Counted from the stretch's first letter, positions 18,829-27,950 are shown. The stretch: 53,506 nucleotides of DNA from Clostridium ihumii AP5 (GCF_000612845.1 NZ_CCAT010000041.1:1-53506), one strand, 5' to 3'. Notes: a model not told the origin generated them from the sequence alone. Numbers and translations: made by a program.

Positions 18829-19623
18829 TTAAAATTTTAACATTTCATCTACAGCAATAGATTTTGCTCTTTTGCTTCCATACTTATGGATAAATAAAAT
18901 TTTATCCATAGATATATTATCATTACTTTTATCTATTACATCGCAATTTATAAAATCTCTTATATATTTTTCGCTCACTATTTCTTCTGAAATAACTTCT
19001 TTTATTGCATTTTCTATGTTTAACCCCTCTATATTAATGTACTTTATAAATAATATATTTCTTTTTAAAAATTCTATCTTTTTATCATTATTTATATTTC
19101 TTATAAATTTAATTGCTGCTTCATTTCTTTCAACTGCAAAACATTCAGCAGCAAATGTAGGTTTTTCTATGTATCTTATAGCATCATAATTTTTCTCTAT
19201 AGCCAACATTTGAATTTCTTCACTTGGATTTTTTATATATTTTATAGAGTCATAATCCTTTTCAATTGCTAATCTTTGTGTTTCTATTTTAGGATTATTT
19301 ATATATTGTATTGACCATCCTTTTTGATTTATTCCTTCTATTATTAAACTTTCTTCTGGATTCTTTATAAATTTCAACGTATTCCAAGCTGCTTTAACTA
19401 CATATTCTTTAATTTCATAAGTTGGATTTTCAATATATTCGATTGCCCAAATATTACTTTTAACTGCAACTAAATTCATTTCTTCACTTGGATTTTTTAT
19501 ATATCTAATAACTGTTCCATTTCCTTGTAAAGCTGCTAATTTCATTTCATTAGTTGGATTTTCTATTTTTTTTATAAGTATTGGATTACTTTTTAACATA
19601 TTTATTTTTTCAGATTCATTCAT
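18829..19623 (-). CDS. DUF4116-like protein made of eight 22-residue repeats
   Basis: A 264-aa protein. From about residue 19 to 195 it is built of eight consecutive units of exactly 22 residues with the pattern x-N-P-(T/S)-x-E-(M/I)-x-x-x-A-(I/V)-x-x-(N/D)-x-x-(A/S)-I-x-(Y/F)-I. This resembles the DUF4116 repeat and probably forms a helical solenoid; units 7 and 8 are degenerate. The last 70 residues are non-repetitive and charged. No signal peptide. It heads a run with the MoxR ATPase (about 35 bases downstream) and the VWA peptidase, so it may be a substrate adaptor or client of that machine. Function unknown. Confidence 0.75.
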   Translation of the reverse strand: MNESEKINMLKSNPILIKKIENPTNEMKLAALQGNGTVIRYIKNPSEEMNLVAVKSNIWAIEYIENPTYEIKEYVVKAAWNTLKFIKNPEESLIIEGINQKGWSIQYINNPKIETQRLAIEKDYDSIKYIKNPSEEIQMLAIEKNYDAIRYIEKPTFAAECFAVERNEAAIKFIRNINNDKKIEFLKRNILFIKYINIEGLNIENAIKEVISEEIVSEKYIRDFINCDVIDKSNDNISMDKILFIHKYGSKRAKSIAVDEMLKF

Positions 19624-19817
19624 AAAATTACCCCTTATTAATAATTGTTATTACTTAATTATAATTATATACCTTTTATTATTTTTGTCTATCCCCTTAT
19701 ATTTTACTACTATACCTATTATTAAGACAAAAAATCCATAAAATTTTAGCTATTATAATCTTCTTATAAAAGCTAAAATTTTATAGATGCTAACCTTTAC
19801 ATTTTTTTGTTTTTTTA

Positions 19818-20531
19818 TTAATTCATTTTATAGAAAACTTTCATTATATTATCTTTATCTGGAACATTATTTTTAAAGAATTCCATTACATTAAAGTCTA
19901 TATCATATTTTAAATTCTTAAATGTTATATCAACCACGCCATTATCATAAAAATCCATTTCAGCAAAACTTACAAATCCGTCTCTTGAACAGCCTATTGA
20001 ACCAGGGTTTAACACTGGTTTTCCTATCCAGTGCTTTACAAGTGTTTGACAATGACTATGTCCTATTATCACATAATCACACAAATCTCCATAATCTTTA
20101 GTAAATTCATCCAAAGTTGCTTCTTTATATAATACTGGAAGTTCATTCATACTATCTATCCTAGAATGTACCATAAGTATTTTCTTATTCTTTATTTCAA
20201 CGATTCTCTCTGTTGGAACTGTTTTTAATTTTTGAATTCTCTCTTCACCTAAAATATTTATATTCCACTGTTGATGTTCCTTTTCTCCTTCTGTAAATTC
20301 TTCACAATCACCTGTTATTAATGAGTAATCAGTATTTCCTAAAATATTTATAAACCTCTTATCATTCATAACAATATCAAAAACTTCAACTGGATTAGGT
20401 CCTTCTTGAACAAAGTCTCCTAGGTTTAAAATTTTTTCTACATTTTTTTCTTCTGCATATTTTAAAAAAGTATTAAATGCATGTATATTGCTATGAATAT
20501 CAGCAATAACTAGTATTGTTTCCTTCCCCAT
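19818..20531 (-). CDS. YfcE/MJ0936-type metallophosphoesterase
   Basis: A 237-aa calcineurin-like phosphoesterase. Metal-binding motifs appear in order: DIHSN near the N terminus, NLGDFVQEGPNP, GNTDYS, and the C-terminal GHSHCQ. This small single-domain form is typical of YfcE-like phosphodiesterases; the natural substrate is unknown. I place the start at the ATG at 20531, because AAGGAG lies 9 bases upstream; the longer frame starting at 20561 would add ten residues on the wrong side of that site. Monocistronic. Confidence 0.88.
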   Translation of the reverse strand: MGKETILVIADIHSNIHAFNTFLKYAEEKNVEKILNLGDFVQEGPNPVEVFDIVMNDKRFINILGNTDYSLITGDCEEFTEGEKEHQQWNINILGEERIQKLKTVPTERIVEIKNKKILMVHSRIDSMNELPVLYKEATLDEFTKDYGDLCDYVIIGHSHCQTLVKHWIGKPVLNPGSIGCSRDGFVSFAEMDFYDNGVVDITFKNLKYDIDFNVMEFFKNNVPDKDNIMKVFYKMN

Positions 20532-20561
20532 AGTCCAACTCTCCTTCATTCCGAAAATCAA

Positions 20562-21163
20562 TTCATTATTTTCTAAATTTTCTTAATTATTTGTTATTTC
20601 TATTATATCATCTTATTCTATTTACACAACTTTCCTTAAAAAGTTGTTCAAATTCACATTATCCTAACAATTATTTTATCCTTTATATGGGCTAAATATA
20701 CTTTATAGAGTTTAAATCATTTATTTTTTAATATTTGAACTTATATTATCATTTAAATTTTTAATAATAAATGTTAAAATATTCTTATCTTATAAATTTT
20801 ACCTATTATTGCTAGATTTTCTATTTATCTTATAAATATATAGGGGTCCATATTCATCTTTAAATTTATTAGCTTCAAAACTTGGACACTCTCAAGAGTT
20901 AGACTAGCTCAAAATCATTTTAGAATGAATAAAAATGATTTTTAATTAGATAAGTCTAACCATTATAATGGTGATTTGAATTTTCAGTTATGCCTATAAG
21001 CATTGTTAATTATTAATTAGTTTTAAATGTGAAAATTTTTATGCTTTAGTCTCATTAGTAATGATATGTACATTTTAAAATTAACATTAAGTTCATGATA
21101 ATAGGTTTTTATCTATATATTCAATAACTTTGATTATTTTACAATATATTAAGGGGGAATTTT
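20562..21163. other. 600-base intergenic region with a long imperfect hairpin
   Basis: No coding region. At 20897-20962 the ends GTTAGACT and AGTCTAAC pair, and inside them AAAATCATTTT pairs with AAAATGATTTT, giving a two-part extended hairpin. Just before it (20842-20890) GGGGTCCA and TTGGAC face each other about 45 bases apart, which resembles the arms of the dispersed repeat (GGTTCCA/TGGAAC) with a paired base change. The region may be a decayed repeat copy or a small structured RNA. Confidence 0.4.
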
Positions 21164-21685
21164 ATGTATTTATTTTGTGAAAGTAATAGGTTATATTTAA
21201 GACCTGTTACACTTAAAGATTCTAATTTTATATATAATATTAAAAGTAATGAACTTATTAAAAATTTTTCTATAGTGAATTCCTTTGATGACATTTCTAA
21301 TCATACTGAAATACAAGATATAAAAAATACTATTAAAAACAATAATGAAATATACCTTATATTAACCTTAAAAGAAGATAACTCTAGCATTGGTTTTATA
21401 AGAAGTAAATTTTTAAATAAGAAAAGAAATATTGTAAATTTAGAATTTGCTTTAAACAATGGTAAAAGAAATGGTTACATGAAGGAAGCTTTGAATATTT
21501 TTATTGAAAAACTTTTTTCAATAGGAGTTGAAAGAATTGAAATCTCTATATTAGATAATAATAAAATTGCTTATTCTTTGCTTACATTTTTAAATTTTAA
21601 ATTAGAAGGCACTAAGAGAAAAGCTTATTATACATCATCTAAATGCCATGATGTATTAATATTATCATTATTAAAACAAGAATAA
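21164..21685 (+). CDS. GNAT-family N-acetyltransferase (RimJ/RimL-like)
   Basis: A 173-aa acetyltransferase. It opens with SNRLYLRPVTLKDSNFIYNI, typical of RimJ/RimL-type GNAT proteins that acetylate N-terminal or side-chain amines from acetyl-CoA. The central strand and the region FALNNGKRNGYMKEAL, followed by the alpha-4 segment IEISILDNNKIAYSLLTFLNFKLEGTKR in which N-x-x-A-x-x-x-L is the usual fold mark, are present. The canonical Q/RxxGxG/A acetyl-CoA loop is altered to KRNGYM, so activity is likely but not certain. GGGGGAA lies upstream. Single gene; substrate unknown. Confidence 0.83.
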   Translation: MYLFCESNRLYLRPVTLKDSNFIYNIKSNELIKNFSIVNSFDDISNHTEIQDIKNTIKNNNEIYLILTLKEDNSSIGFIRSKFLNKKRNIVNLEFALNNGKRNGYMKEALNIFIEKLFSIGVERIEISILDNNKIAYSLLTFLNFKLEGTKRKAYYTSSKCHDVLILSLLKQE

Positions 21686-21854
21686 ATATCTGAATTTTCA
21701 AAACAAGCTTAAATTATAAAAGAGTTATTAAAATAATATTACTGAATCATCATTAGGTGTTATATTTTCTAAAAAAATTGGCAATCTTAATTGATGGATA
21801 TGTATAATATTATTAAATTTATTGTTTATATGTTTCATAAATAATATTATGCAC

Positions 21855-21895
21855 AAAATGACCAAATTCATTTTTTGAATTTGGTCATTTTATTT
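21855..21895. terminator. bidirectional terminator
   Basis: Perfect 16-base arms AAAATGACCAAATTCA (21855-21870) and its complement (21876-21891); T runs both sides. Serves the acetyltransferase (+) and the isochorismatase-like gene (-). Confidence 0.85.
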
Positions 21896-21936
21896 TTAGA
21901 GCTAATTATTTAATTTTTATATAGCCCCTTATATAA

Positions 21937-22470
21937 TTATTTATTTTTTTCATTTTCTATAAATTCATCTACATATAAAACTTCTACAGTTTTAGACCAA
22001 TTTAACACTGTTCCCACTAAATCTTTAATATCTAAATCTTCCATATCATATATTTCACTATTATTTATTGTGCCAGTTGCATCTTCTATGAACGTAACTT
22101 TATATCCTCTTTCAAATGCTACTATAGCTGTAAACATACAGCAAAACTCTGTATTGAAGCCTACTATTACAACTTCATCAACATTACTTTCTTTTAATAT
22201 ATTATCTAAGTTTGTTTTATAAAAAGCACTTGGAGTTGTTTTCTCAATAATTTCATCATAATCCTCAGCGAATTCTTCATGTATCTCAGAACGATTACTG
22301 CTTTCATTTAAAGGACTATCATTGTCTGCTTCTATATGCCTTACAAAAATAACTTTATCATTTTTACTTTTGCATATATCTATGACTTTTTTTATATTAT
22401 CCTTTTCTTCCTTGAAATTTTTTTGACTTAAGATATGTTTTTGCATATCTAATACTATTAATGCTCTCAT
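21937..22470 (-). CDS. isochorismatase/nicotinamidase-like cysteine hydrolase
   Basis: A 177-aa hydrolase of the isochorismatase superfamily. The catalytic aspartate is in VLDMQKH near the N terminus, and the nucleophilic cysteine region is VIVGFNTEFCCMFTA. A lysine typical of the triad is expected at EKTTPSAF. Members hydrolyse nicotinamide, isochorismate or other amides; specificity cannot be read here. I start at the ATG at 22470, because GAGGTGA precedes it by 9 bases; the longer GTG start lies within that site. No operon partner. Confidence 0.86.
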   Translation of the reverse strand: MRALIVLDMQKHILSQKNFKEEKDNIKKVIDICKSKNDKVIFVRHIEADNDSPLNESSNRSEIHEEFAEDYDEIIEKTTPSAFYKTNLDNILKESNVDEVVIVGFNTEFCCMFTAIVAFERGYKVTFIEDATGTINNSEIYDMEDLDIKDLVGTVLNWSKTVEVLYVDEFIENEKNK

Positions 22471-22533
22471 AATATTATTCACCTCATAATTATGCTTATA
22501 TATTAAATGTAATTATAATTTATAATTATCACT

Positions 22534-23331
22534 TTATATATCATCAGTATTTATAAATATTTTTCTTTTTTTGTATATTATAATTAATGTTATTACTGCA
22601 ATTAATATTAAGTATTCTTCTACAAAAGCTATGTTCTTTATACTTCCTATTTGATATAATGCAACTACAAAGTCAACTGCAGCATGTAATAAAATTCCTA
22701 AGAAAAAATATATTCTTTTTCGTTCTTTTATACTATAGAAAATAAGCATTGACAATCCTATTTGGATTATTATAGTGCACACTCTTTCAATTCCAGCTAT
22801 TCCCCACGTATAAGATGGTGCATTAATTAACTGAGTTTTTACTAAAGTTAAACTTGACTTTAAAGTTCCACTAGCAGCATTTATTAAATTGTCAAAAGTT
22901 CCGTTGTTTATTTGAATTACTGCAATAATATTATTAAAATACATAACTCCAGCTACTAGAACTGCTTCTATTCCTCCATGCCCAATACCATATGCTACTG
23001 AATTTTTGTATGATTTATTTTTCTTTAATATCCATCTAAAACTTATATATCTTGCACTTTCTTCAAATATACCTGCCATAAGTCCAGCATAAATCATATA
23101 GAAAATAGGATTAGTTAAAATTTGTGAAGTTTTTTCATTTTGATATAAAAAATAATGATGTAGTGGTGCTTCTAAAAGTTGTGTAGATACAATAAATGCT
23201 ATAATTCCTACAAATGCATATTTCAAATCAATTTTATACTTTCTTTTACCGTATATAATAAGAATTATTGGCATTATAGCACTTAATACAAATGTAATAA
23301 CAATAAATATAATAGAATCAATACCTACCAT
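22534..23331 (-). CDS. YhfC-family intramembrane metalloprotease
   Basis: A 265-aa membrane protein with about seven hydrophobic segments. It shows the YhfC/DUF2324 signature: EESARYISFRW (EExxRY), then YGIGHGGIEAVL (GHGGxE), and a late H-A-A-V-D (LLHAAVDF). These conserved Glu/His residues in membranes are taken as a zinc site, as in PrsW and CPBP proteases. Substrate unknown. It is monocistronic, preceded by copy R2 of the dispersed repeat, whose left end lies only 31 bases before the start codon. Confidence 0.85.
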   Translation of the reverse strand: MVGIDSIIFIVITFVLSAIMPIILIIYGKRKYKIDLKYAFVGIIAFIVSTQLLEAPLHHYFLYQNEKTSQILTNPIFYMIYAGLMAGIFEESARYISFRWILKKNKSYKNSVAYGIGHGGIEAVLVAGVMYFNNIIAVIQINNGTFDNLINAASGTLKSSLTLVKTQLINAPSYTWGIAGIERVCTIIIQIGLSMLIFYSIKERKRIYFFLGILLHAAVDFVVALYQIGSIKNIAFVEEYLILIAVITLIIIYKKRKIFINTDDI

Positions 23332-23361
23332 ATCCTTCTCCTTTTATGAAATTTTATAAAA

Positions 23362-23751
23362 TATAGGGTTCCAAGTTCAAATTTAAAATAACATCCTTAT
23401 CAAATAATACTAGTGATATTATAGTTTATTACTATATTTATATTTGGAACCAAGTAAAAAGTTAAAGTTATGGTATATATTACTCACTTTGTTCCTAATA
23501 TCTAAAAATAGAAGTATATAAAAACTAGTTTTTATATGGTGTTTAAATAATTTACTTTGAAATTTATTATACAAATTGATTAAAAAATTGATACTTCAAT
23601 TTTATCCTTCATTATTAACTGCTCATCGTTAATAGTTAATTTTTGTATAATAGTTTAAATCTTTTTTTCCAATTGAAATAAGAATAATTGCATTTTTCAT
23701 ATTGGATTCCTATATAAATGATTAATTTATTATTTGAATATTTTACATACT
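23362..23751. repeat. dispersed intergenic repeat, copy R2 (long)
   Basis: It starts TATAGGGTTCCAAGTTCAAA as in R1 and has TTATATTTGGAACCAAGTAA further on. After a variable middle that includes the hairpin ATATAAAAACTAGTTTTTATAT-like palindrome, it has a right part matching R3: TTATCCTTCAT, TTAATTTTTGTATAATAGTTTAAAT, CAATTGAAATAAGAATA and TTTCATATTGG. The gap to 23919 otherwise shows nothing. Confidence 0.75.
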
Positions 23752-23919
23752 TTCTATACATTATATTATTTATAATATTTATTGTCTATATTTTTAAATT
23801 ATAATTAACTTAATTTTATAATATTCAAAAGTTTAATTTTAAATTTAATTAAACTTTTGTATAACTACATATTTATTTAAATACTTATACAAAACTAAAT
23901 TATAAATTTTGTATATAAT

Positions 23920-23952
23920 AAAAATAGCAAGTATAATACTTGCTATTTTTAT
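23920..23952 (-). terminator. terminator after polysaccharide deacetylase gene
   Basis: Arms AAAAATAGCAAGTAT and ATACTTGCTATTTTT; T/A-rich tails both sides. Confidence 0.8.
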
Positions 23953-23959
23953 TATTTTA

Positions 23960-24748
23960 TTAATTAATTTCTTTCTCTTCATTATATCTATTTATTAATT
24001 TCTTTTCTGTTAAATTTATAAACTCATTTTCATCTATATCTTGTATAGTTTTAAATTTATATCCATTTTTCTTTAAATCTTTTATTATACTTGGAAGAGC
24101 TTTTGGTGTGGTACTGTTTGAAGCTCCATCATGCATTAAAATTACAATTCTTTCTTTATCTAAATTTTTCTTACTCATTTCTTTCCTATAATTACACAGT
24201 AATCTTTCCACTGGAATATTTATGCCCATTGCATCTTCAATTGATACATTCCAATCCACATAATTTATTTTTCTATTATTCAGTTCATCTCTTATTGATT
24301 TTAAAACTACTTTGCTCGGAACACCTGTACTTGAACCTCCAGGCATCCTCATAAAATTACAAGGTTCCTTTTCTAATAATTCTTTTAACTTACTATATGC
24401 AGCATCATAATCTTTAAAATAAATTTCTTTACTTCTATAATTTTCATTTTTATGAGTATTGGTATGTACACATATAGAATTTCCACTTTCTTCTACTTTC
24501 TTTAATATTTCTTTGTTTGTATTTGCAAGTTCTCCTATAACAAAAAATGTGGCCTTAACATCTTCTTCTTCTAATATTTTTAAAATTTCCAATGTATTTT
24601 CAGTTGGTCCATCATCAAAAGTTAAGTATACTATTTTATTATCCTCATTGTTTTCTTTAATATCATCCATATACCCTAAAACACTAAATGAAGTTAAAAT
24701 CATAATTGCACAAATACAAAAACTTATAATTGCTTTACTCTTTTTCAA
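23960..24748 (-). CDS. polysaccharide (peptidoglycan) deacetylase, NodB family
   Basis: A 262-aa secreted or membrane-anchored carbohydrate esterase 4. A signal-like hydrophobic stretch covers about residues 6-26. Metal and catalytic motifs follow in order: LTFDDGPT (motif 1, D-D), HTNTHKN (motif 2, H-x-x-x-H), RMPGGSS (motif 3, usually R-x-P-x-G) and the histidine motif ILMHDG. Such enzymes remove N-acetyl groups from GlcNAc or MurNAc in the wall and alter lysozyme sensitivity or spore cortex structure. No partner gene is adjacent. Confidence 0.9.
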   Translation of the reverse strand: MKKSKAIISFCICAIMILTSFSVLGYMDDIKENNEDNKIVYLTFDDGPTENTLEILKILEEEDVKATFFVIGELANTNKEILKKVEESGNSICVHTNTHKNENYRSKEIYFKDYDAAYSKLKELLEKEPCNFMRMPGGSSTGVPSKVVLKSIRDELNNRKINYVDWNVSIEDAMGINIPVERLLCNYRKEMSKKNLDKERIVILMHDGASNSTTPKALPSIIKDLKKNGYKFKTIQDIDENEFINLTEKKLINRYNEEKEIN

Positions 24749-24900
24749 ATTTATTCATCTTCTTTCTTTTTCAAATTCTCATATATTTATAACTATATTA
24801 TCTTCTTATTTAAAATTAATATTCTTACACATTAGAAGGTTATTTATTACTGAGTTTATACTTATTTAAATATATTTGTTTTTTATTTTCCAATATTGTG

Positions 24901-24928
24901 TTGACTTTTCAAAATTTTCTTATATAAT
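24901..24928 (+). promoter_or_regulatory. sigma-A-type promoter of the metNIQ leader
   Basis: TTGACT (24901-24906) and TATAAT (24923-24928) with a 16-base spacer, about 20 bases before the first SAM-I aptamer. Confidence 0.7.
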
Positions 24929-24949
24929 TAAATCATAAACTAAATATTA

Positions 24950-25090
24950 AATTCTTATTTTGAGTGATTGAGGGATCTGGCCCTATGAAATCCGGCAACC
25001 AGCATTTTGCATTGGTGCTAATTCCAGCGGTTTTTACCGAAAGATAAGAGAAGTTATCTATCCTCTTATTTTTCAAGAGGTTTTTTTATA
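24950..25090 (+). promoter_or_regulatory. SAM-I (S-box) riboswitch 1 with terminator
   Basis: Aptamer about 24950-25050 with the S-box cores CTGGCCCTATGAAA, CCGGCAACCAGC, GGTGCTAATTCCAGC and CGAAAGATAAGAG. The terminator is CCTCTT (25062-25067) with AAGAGG (25075-25080) and eight Ts. The 3' side of P1, ATAAGAG, can instead pair with CTCTTAT (25063-25069) as antiterminator, so SAM should favour termination. It has one extra T in AGGGATCTGG relative to copy 2 and the usual AGGGACTGG. Confidence 0.93.
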
Positions 25091-25111
25091 TTTAAAATAA
25101 AAACTTAATAT

Positions 25112-25248
25112 ATTCTTATCCAGAGTGGCAGAGGGACTGGCCCTATGAAGCCCAGCAACCAGCATTTTGCATTGGTGCTAATTCCAGCGGTTTTTTACCG
25201 AAAGATAAGAGAAAAATCCCCTCTTGTCTTTCAAGAGGGGATTTTTTA
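25112..25248 (+). promoter_or_regulatory. SAM-I (S-box) riboswitch 2 with terminator
   Basis: Second complete aptamer (25112-25212): GAGGGACTGGCCCTATGAAG, CCCAGCAACC, GGTGCTAATTCCAGC, CGAAAGATAAGAG. From ACCAGCATTTTGC to the end it is almost identical to copy 1, pointing to a tandem duplication. Its own terminator AATCCCCTCTT...AAGAGGGGATT with a T run at 25216-25247 has a stronger stem than that of copy 1. It lies about 100 bases before metN. Confidence 0.95.
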
Positions 25249-25348
25249 TATTATGTGATAAAAACTATTTATTATTAAATTCTAACTTTTTATGTAATAT
25301 ATATATTGCTTTATTTAATTAATTCACTGAAAGGAAGCGATTTTTAAT

Positions 25349-26386
25349 ATGATAACCATTAAAAATTTAACTAAAATATATAATTCTAAGAATTCTAATG
25401 TTATAGCTGTTGACAATTTAAATTTAAAAGTAAATGAAGGTGATATTTATGGAATAATTGGACTTAGTGGTGCTGGCAAATCTTCCTTATTAAGATGTAT
25501 AAATCTTCTTGAAAAGCCTACTAAAGGTGAAGTTTTGCTAGATAATTTAACAATTAATAGTACAACTCATAACATTATAGATATTACAAAGTTATCATCT
25601 AACAAATTAAGAGAAGTAAGAAAACAAATAGGTATTATATTTCAACATTTTAATTTGCTAATGAATTCTACTGTTTATGATAATATTGCGTTTCCACTAA
25701 AACTTAATAAAGTTCCTAAACTCTCTATTGATAAAAAAGTTAATGAACTTTTAGAATTAGTAGATTTAAAAGAAAAGAAATACTTTTATCCCTCCCAATT
25801 ATCTGGTGGTCAAAAGCAAAGAGTAGGTATAGCTAGATGTCTTAGTACTAATCCTAAAATAATTTTGTGTGATGAGGCAACATCAGCGTTAGATCCAAGT
25901 ACTACAGATTCCATATTAAATTTACTTAAATTAATAAATAAGAAATTTAATATAACTATAGTTTTAATTACCCATGAAATGGATGTAATTAAAAAGATTT
26001 GTAATAAAGTTGCTGTTATGCAAGATGGCAAAATAGTTGAAGAAGGATTAGTTTTAGATGTATTTTCAAATCCTAAAACTGAAATTTCTAATTCTTTTTT
26101 TGATAAGAATTTAAGTATTCCTAATAGTCTTAAAGATAAATTTTATCCAAACATAATGCTTAAGTTAACTTTTAAAGGAATTAGCGCAACTTCTCCTGTT
26201 ATTCATGAGCTTTCAAAAAAATTCGAAGTAGAGTTCAATATTATCTGTGGTTGTATAGATGTAATTCAAGAAACTCAAGTTGGAAGTCTTATAATAACAC
26301 TTAATAATGATTTAGATACTATTAATTCTATTACTAAGTTTTTAAAATCTATGCAAGTTGAAGTAGAGGTGATTAATTTTGACTGA
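25349..26386 (+). CDS. metN: methionine ABC transporter ATP-binding protein MetN
   Basis: A 345-aa ATPase of the methionine uptake (MUT) ABC importer. Walker A is GLSGAGKSS, the Q-loop is in IGIIFQHFNLL, the signature is LSGGQKQRVGIARCL, Walker B is IILCDEATSALD and the H-loop is ITHEMD. The C-terminal 90 residues form the NIL (ACT-like) regulatory domain that senses internal methionine in MetN. It heads the metN-metI-metQ operon; expression is controlled by two tandem SAM-I riboswitches, so the operon should be on when SAM is low. Start ATG after AAAGGAAG. Confidence 0.96.
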   Translation: MITIKNLTKIYNSKNSNVIAVDNLNLKVNEGDIYGIIGLSGAGKSSLLRCINLLEKPTKGEVLLDNLTINSTTHNIIDITKLSSNKLREVRKQIGIIFQHFNLLMNSTVYDNIAFPLKLNKVPKLSIDKKVNELLELVDLKEKKYFYPSQLSGGQKQRVGIARCLSTNPKIILCDEATSALDPSTTDSILNLLKLINKKFNITIVLITHEMDVIKKICNKVAVMQDGKIVEEGLVLDVFSNPKTEISNSFFDKNLSIPNSLKDKFYPNIMLKLTFKGISATSPVIHELSKKFEVEFNIICGCIDVIQETQVGSLIITLNNDLDTINSITKFLKSMQVEVEVINFD

Positions 26387-27044
26387 ACTATTTAATATAT
26401 TAAATTCTACAATTAAGCCATTATTGCAAACTATTTATATGGTTTCATTTTCTACTATTATCTCATTAATTATTGGTGTACCAATAGGAATAATACTTAC
26501 TATTACTTCTAAAGGACACATTAGTGAAAATAGTAAGCTATATTCTTTTTTAAGTACTATTGTAAATATACTTAGGTCTATACCTTTTATTATTTTAATA
26601 GTTGCATTGTTCCCTATTTCTAAATTTATAATTGGCACAACTATAGGTACTACAGCATCAATTGTTCCTTTATCTATAGCTAGCGCACCTTTTGTTGCTA
26701 GAATTATTGAATCTTCATTAAGAGAAATCCCCTTTGGCATAATTGAAGCTTCTTTAGCTTGTGGTGCTACTAAATCTCAAATTATATTTAAAGTTCTTAT
26801 ACCAGAAGCTTTTCCTTCTCTTATATCAAATATAACACTTACCATAATAAATATTATTGGTTATTCTGCCATGGCTGGTGCTGTAGGTGGTGAAGGTATT
26901 GGAGACTATGCTATTCGTGAAGGATATATGCGCTATAACAATAAAATTATATTAGCAACTATTGTGATTTTAATATTGCTAGTGCAATTAATTCAAATCA
27001 CTGGTAATCATATTGCAAAAAAATCGAATAAAAAAATATTATAA
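26379..27044 (+). CDS. metI: methionine ABC transporter permease MetI
   Basis: A 221-aa membrane permease with five predicted transmembrane segments. The EAA-type coupling motif is EASLACGATKSQIIFKVLIPEA. It overlaps the end of metN by 8 bases and starts with TTG; GAGGTG lies 7 bases upstream. Partners are MetN (ATPase) and MetQ (binding lipoprotein). Confidence 0.95.
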   Translation: MTELFNILNSTIKPLLQTIYMVSFSTIISLIIGVPIGIILTITSKGHISENSKLYSFLSTIVNILRSIPFIILIVALFPISKFIIGTTIGTTASIVPLSIASAPFVARIIESSLREIPFGIIEASLACGATKSQIIFKVLIPEAFPSLISNITLTIINIIGYSAMAGAVGGEGIGDYAIREGYMRYNNKIILATIVILILLVQLIQITGNHIAKKSNKKIL

Positions 27045-27062
27045 ATTGCGGAGGTAACATTT

Positions 27063-27884
27063 ATGAAAAAATCTTATTTTAAATTTATTTCTATAGCTAT
27101 GATTTCAATTCTACTACTAGGTTGTGCATCTACATCAGATAATTCAAAAGAAAAATCTGATGCTAAGACATTAATTATTGGAGCATCTCCAACTCCTCAT
27201 GGAGAAATTTTAAATTTTGCTAAGGAAAACTTAAAATCTAAAGGTATTGATATACAAGTAAAGATATTTACTGATTATGTAATACCAAATAAATCTTTAG
27301 CTTCTGGTGAATTAGATGCAAATTATTTTCAACATGTTCCTTACATGGAAGATTTTAATAAGAAGAATAATGCAAGTATAGTTTCTGTTGGTGGTATTCA
27401 TGCTGAGCCTTTAGCTGCATATTCAAATAAGATAAAAAAAATTGATGAATTAAAAAGTGGTGATATTATTGCAATTCCCAATGATAATTCAAACGGAACT
27501 AGAGCTTTAAAATTGTTAGAAAAAAATAACTTAATAACTTTAAAAAATTCAAATTCTGATATTCAAACAGAAAAAGATATAGAAAAAAATCCCAAAAACC
27601 TTAAAATCAAAACTGTTGAAGCTGCACAATTGCCTAGATTATTAGATGAAGTATCCTTGGCCATAATAAATGGAAATTATGCTTTAGAGTCAAAGCTAGA
27701 TACAAATAATGTTTTATTTCTTGAAGAAATATCTGATATAGAAAAACATGTAAATATAATCGCTACTCGTGAAGATAATAAAGATAATGAAACACTCAAA
27801 GAACTTGTTGATTTTTTAAAAAGTGATAAAACTAAAAATTTTATTAGAGAAAGATATGGTAAAGCAGTTATACCTAGTAATTAA
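27063..27884 (+). CDS. metQ: methionine-binding lipoprotein MetQ
   Basis: A 273-aa NlpA/MetQ-type solute-binding protein. A lipoprotein signal ends in LLLGC with the lipidated cysteine at residue 21. The mature protein has the family features IIGASPTPHGEIL, LDANYFQHVPYM and the late ARED-like segment (here TREDNKDN). It delivers methionine to MetNI at the outer face of the membrane. GGAGG precedes the ATG, and the terminator follows. Confidence 0.95.
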   Translation: MKKSYFKFISIAMISILLLGCASTSDNSKEKSDAKTLIIGASPTPHGEILNFAKENLKSKGIDIQVKIFTDYVIPNKSLASGELDANYFQHVPYMEDFNKKNNASIVSVGGIHAEPLAAYSNKIKKIDELKSGDIIAIPNDNSNGTRALKLLEKNNLITLKNSNSDIQTEKDIEKNPKNLKIKTVEAAQLPRLLDEVSLAIINGNYALESKLDTNNVLFLEEISDIEKHVNIIATREDNKDNETLKELVDFLKSDKTKNFIRERYGKAVIPSN

Positions 27885-27898
27885 TTAAGTTTCTATAA

Positions 27899-27936
27899 AA
27901 AAATATGAACTAATACAAATTAGTTCATATTTTTTA
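27899..27936. terminator. bidirectional terminator between metQ and a SASP-like gene
   Basis: Arms AAATATGAACTAA and TTAGTTCATATTT around a short loop, T runs on both strands. Confidence 0.8.
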
Positions 27937-27950
27937 TACTTTATTAAATT

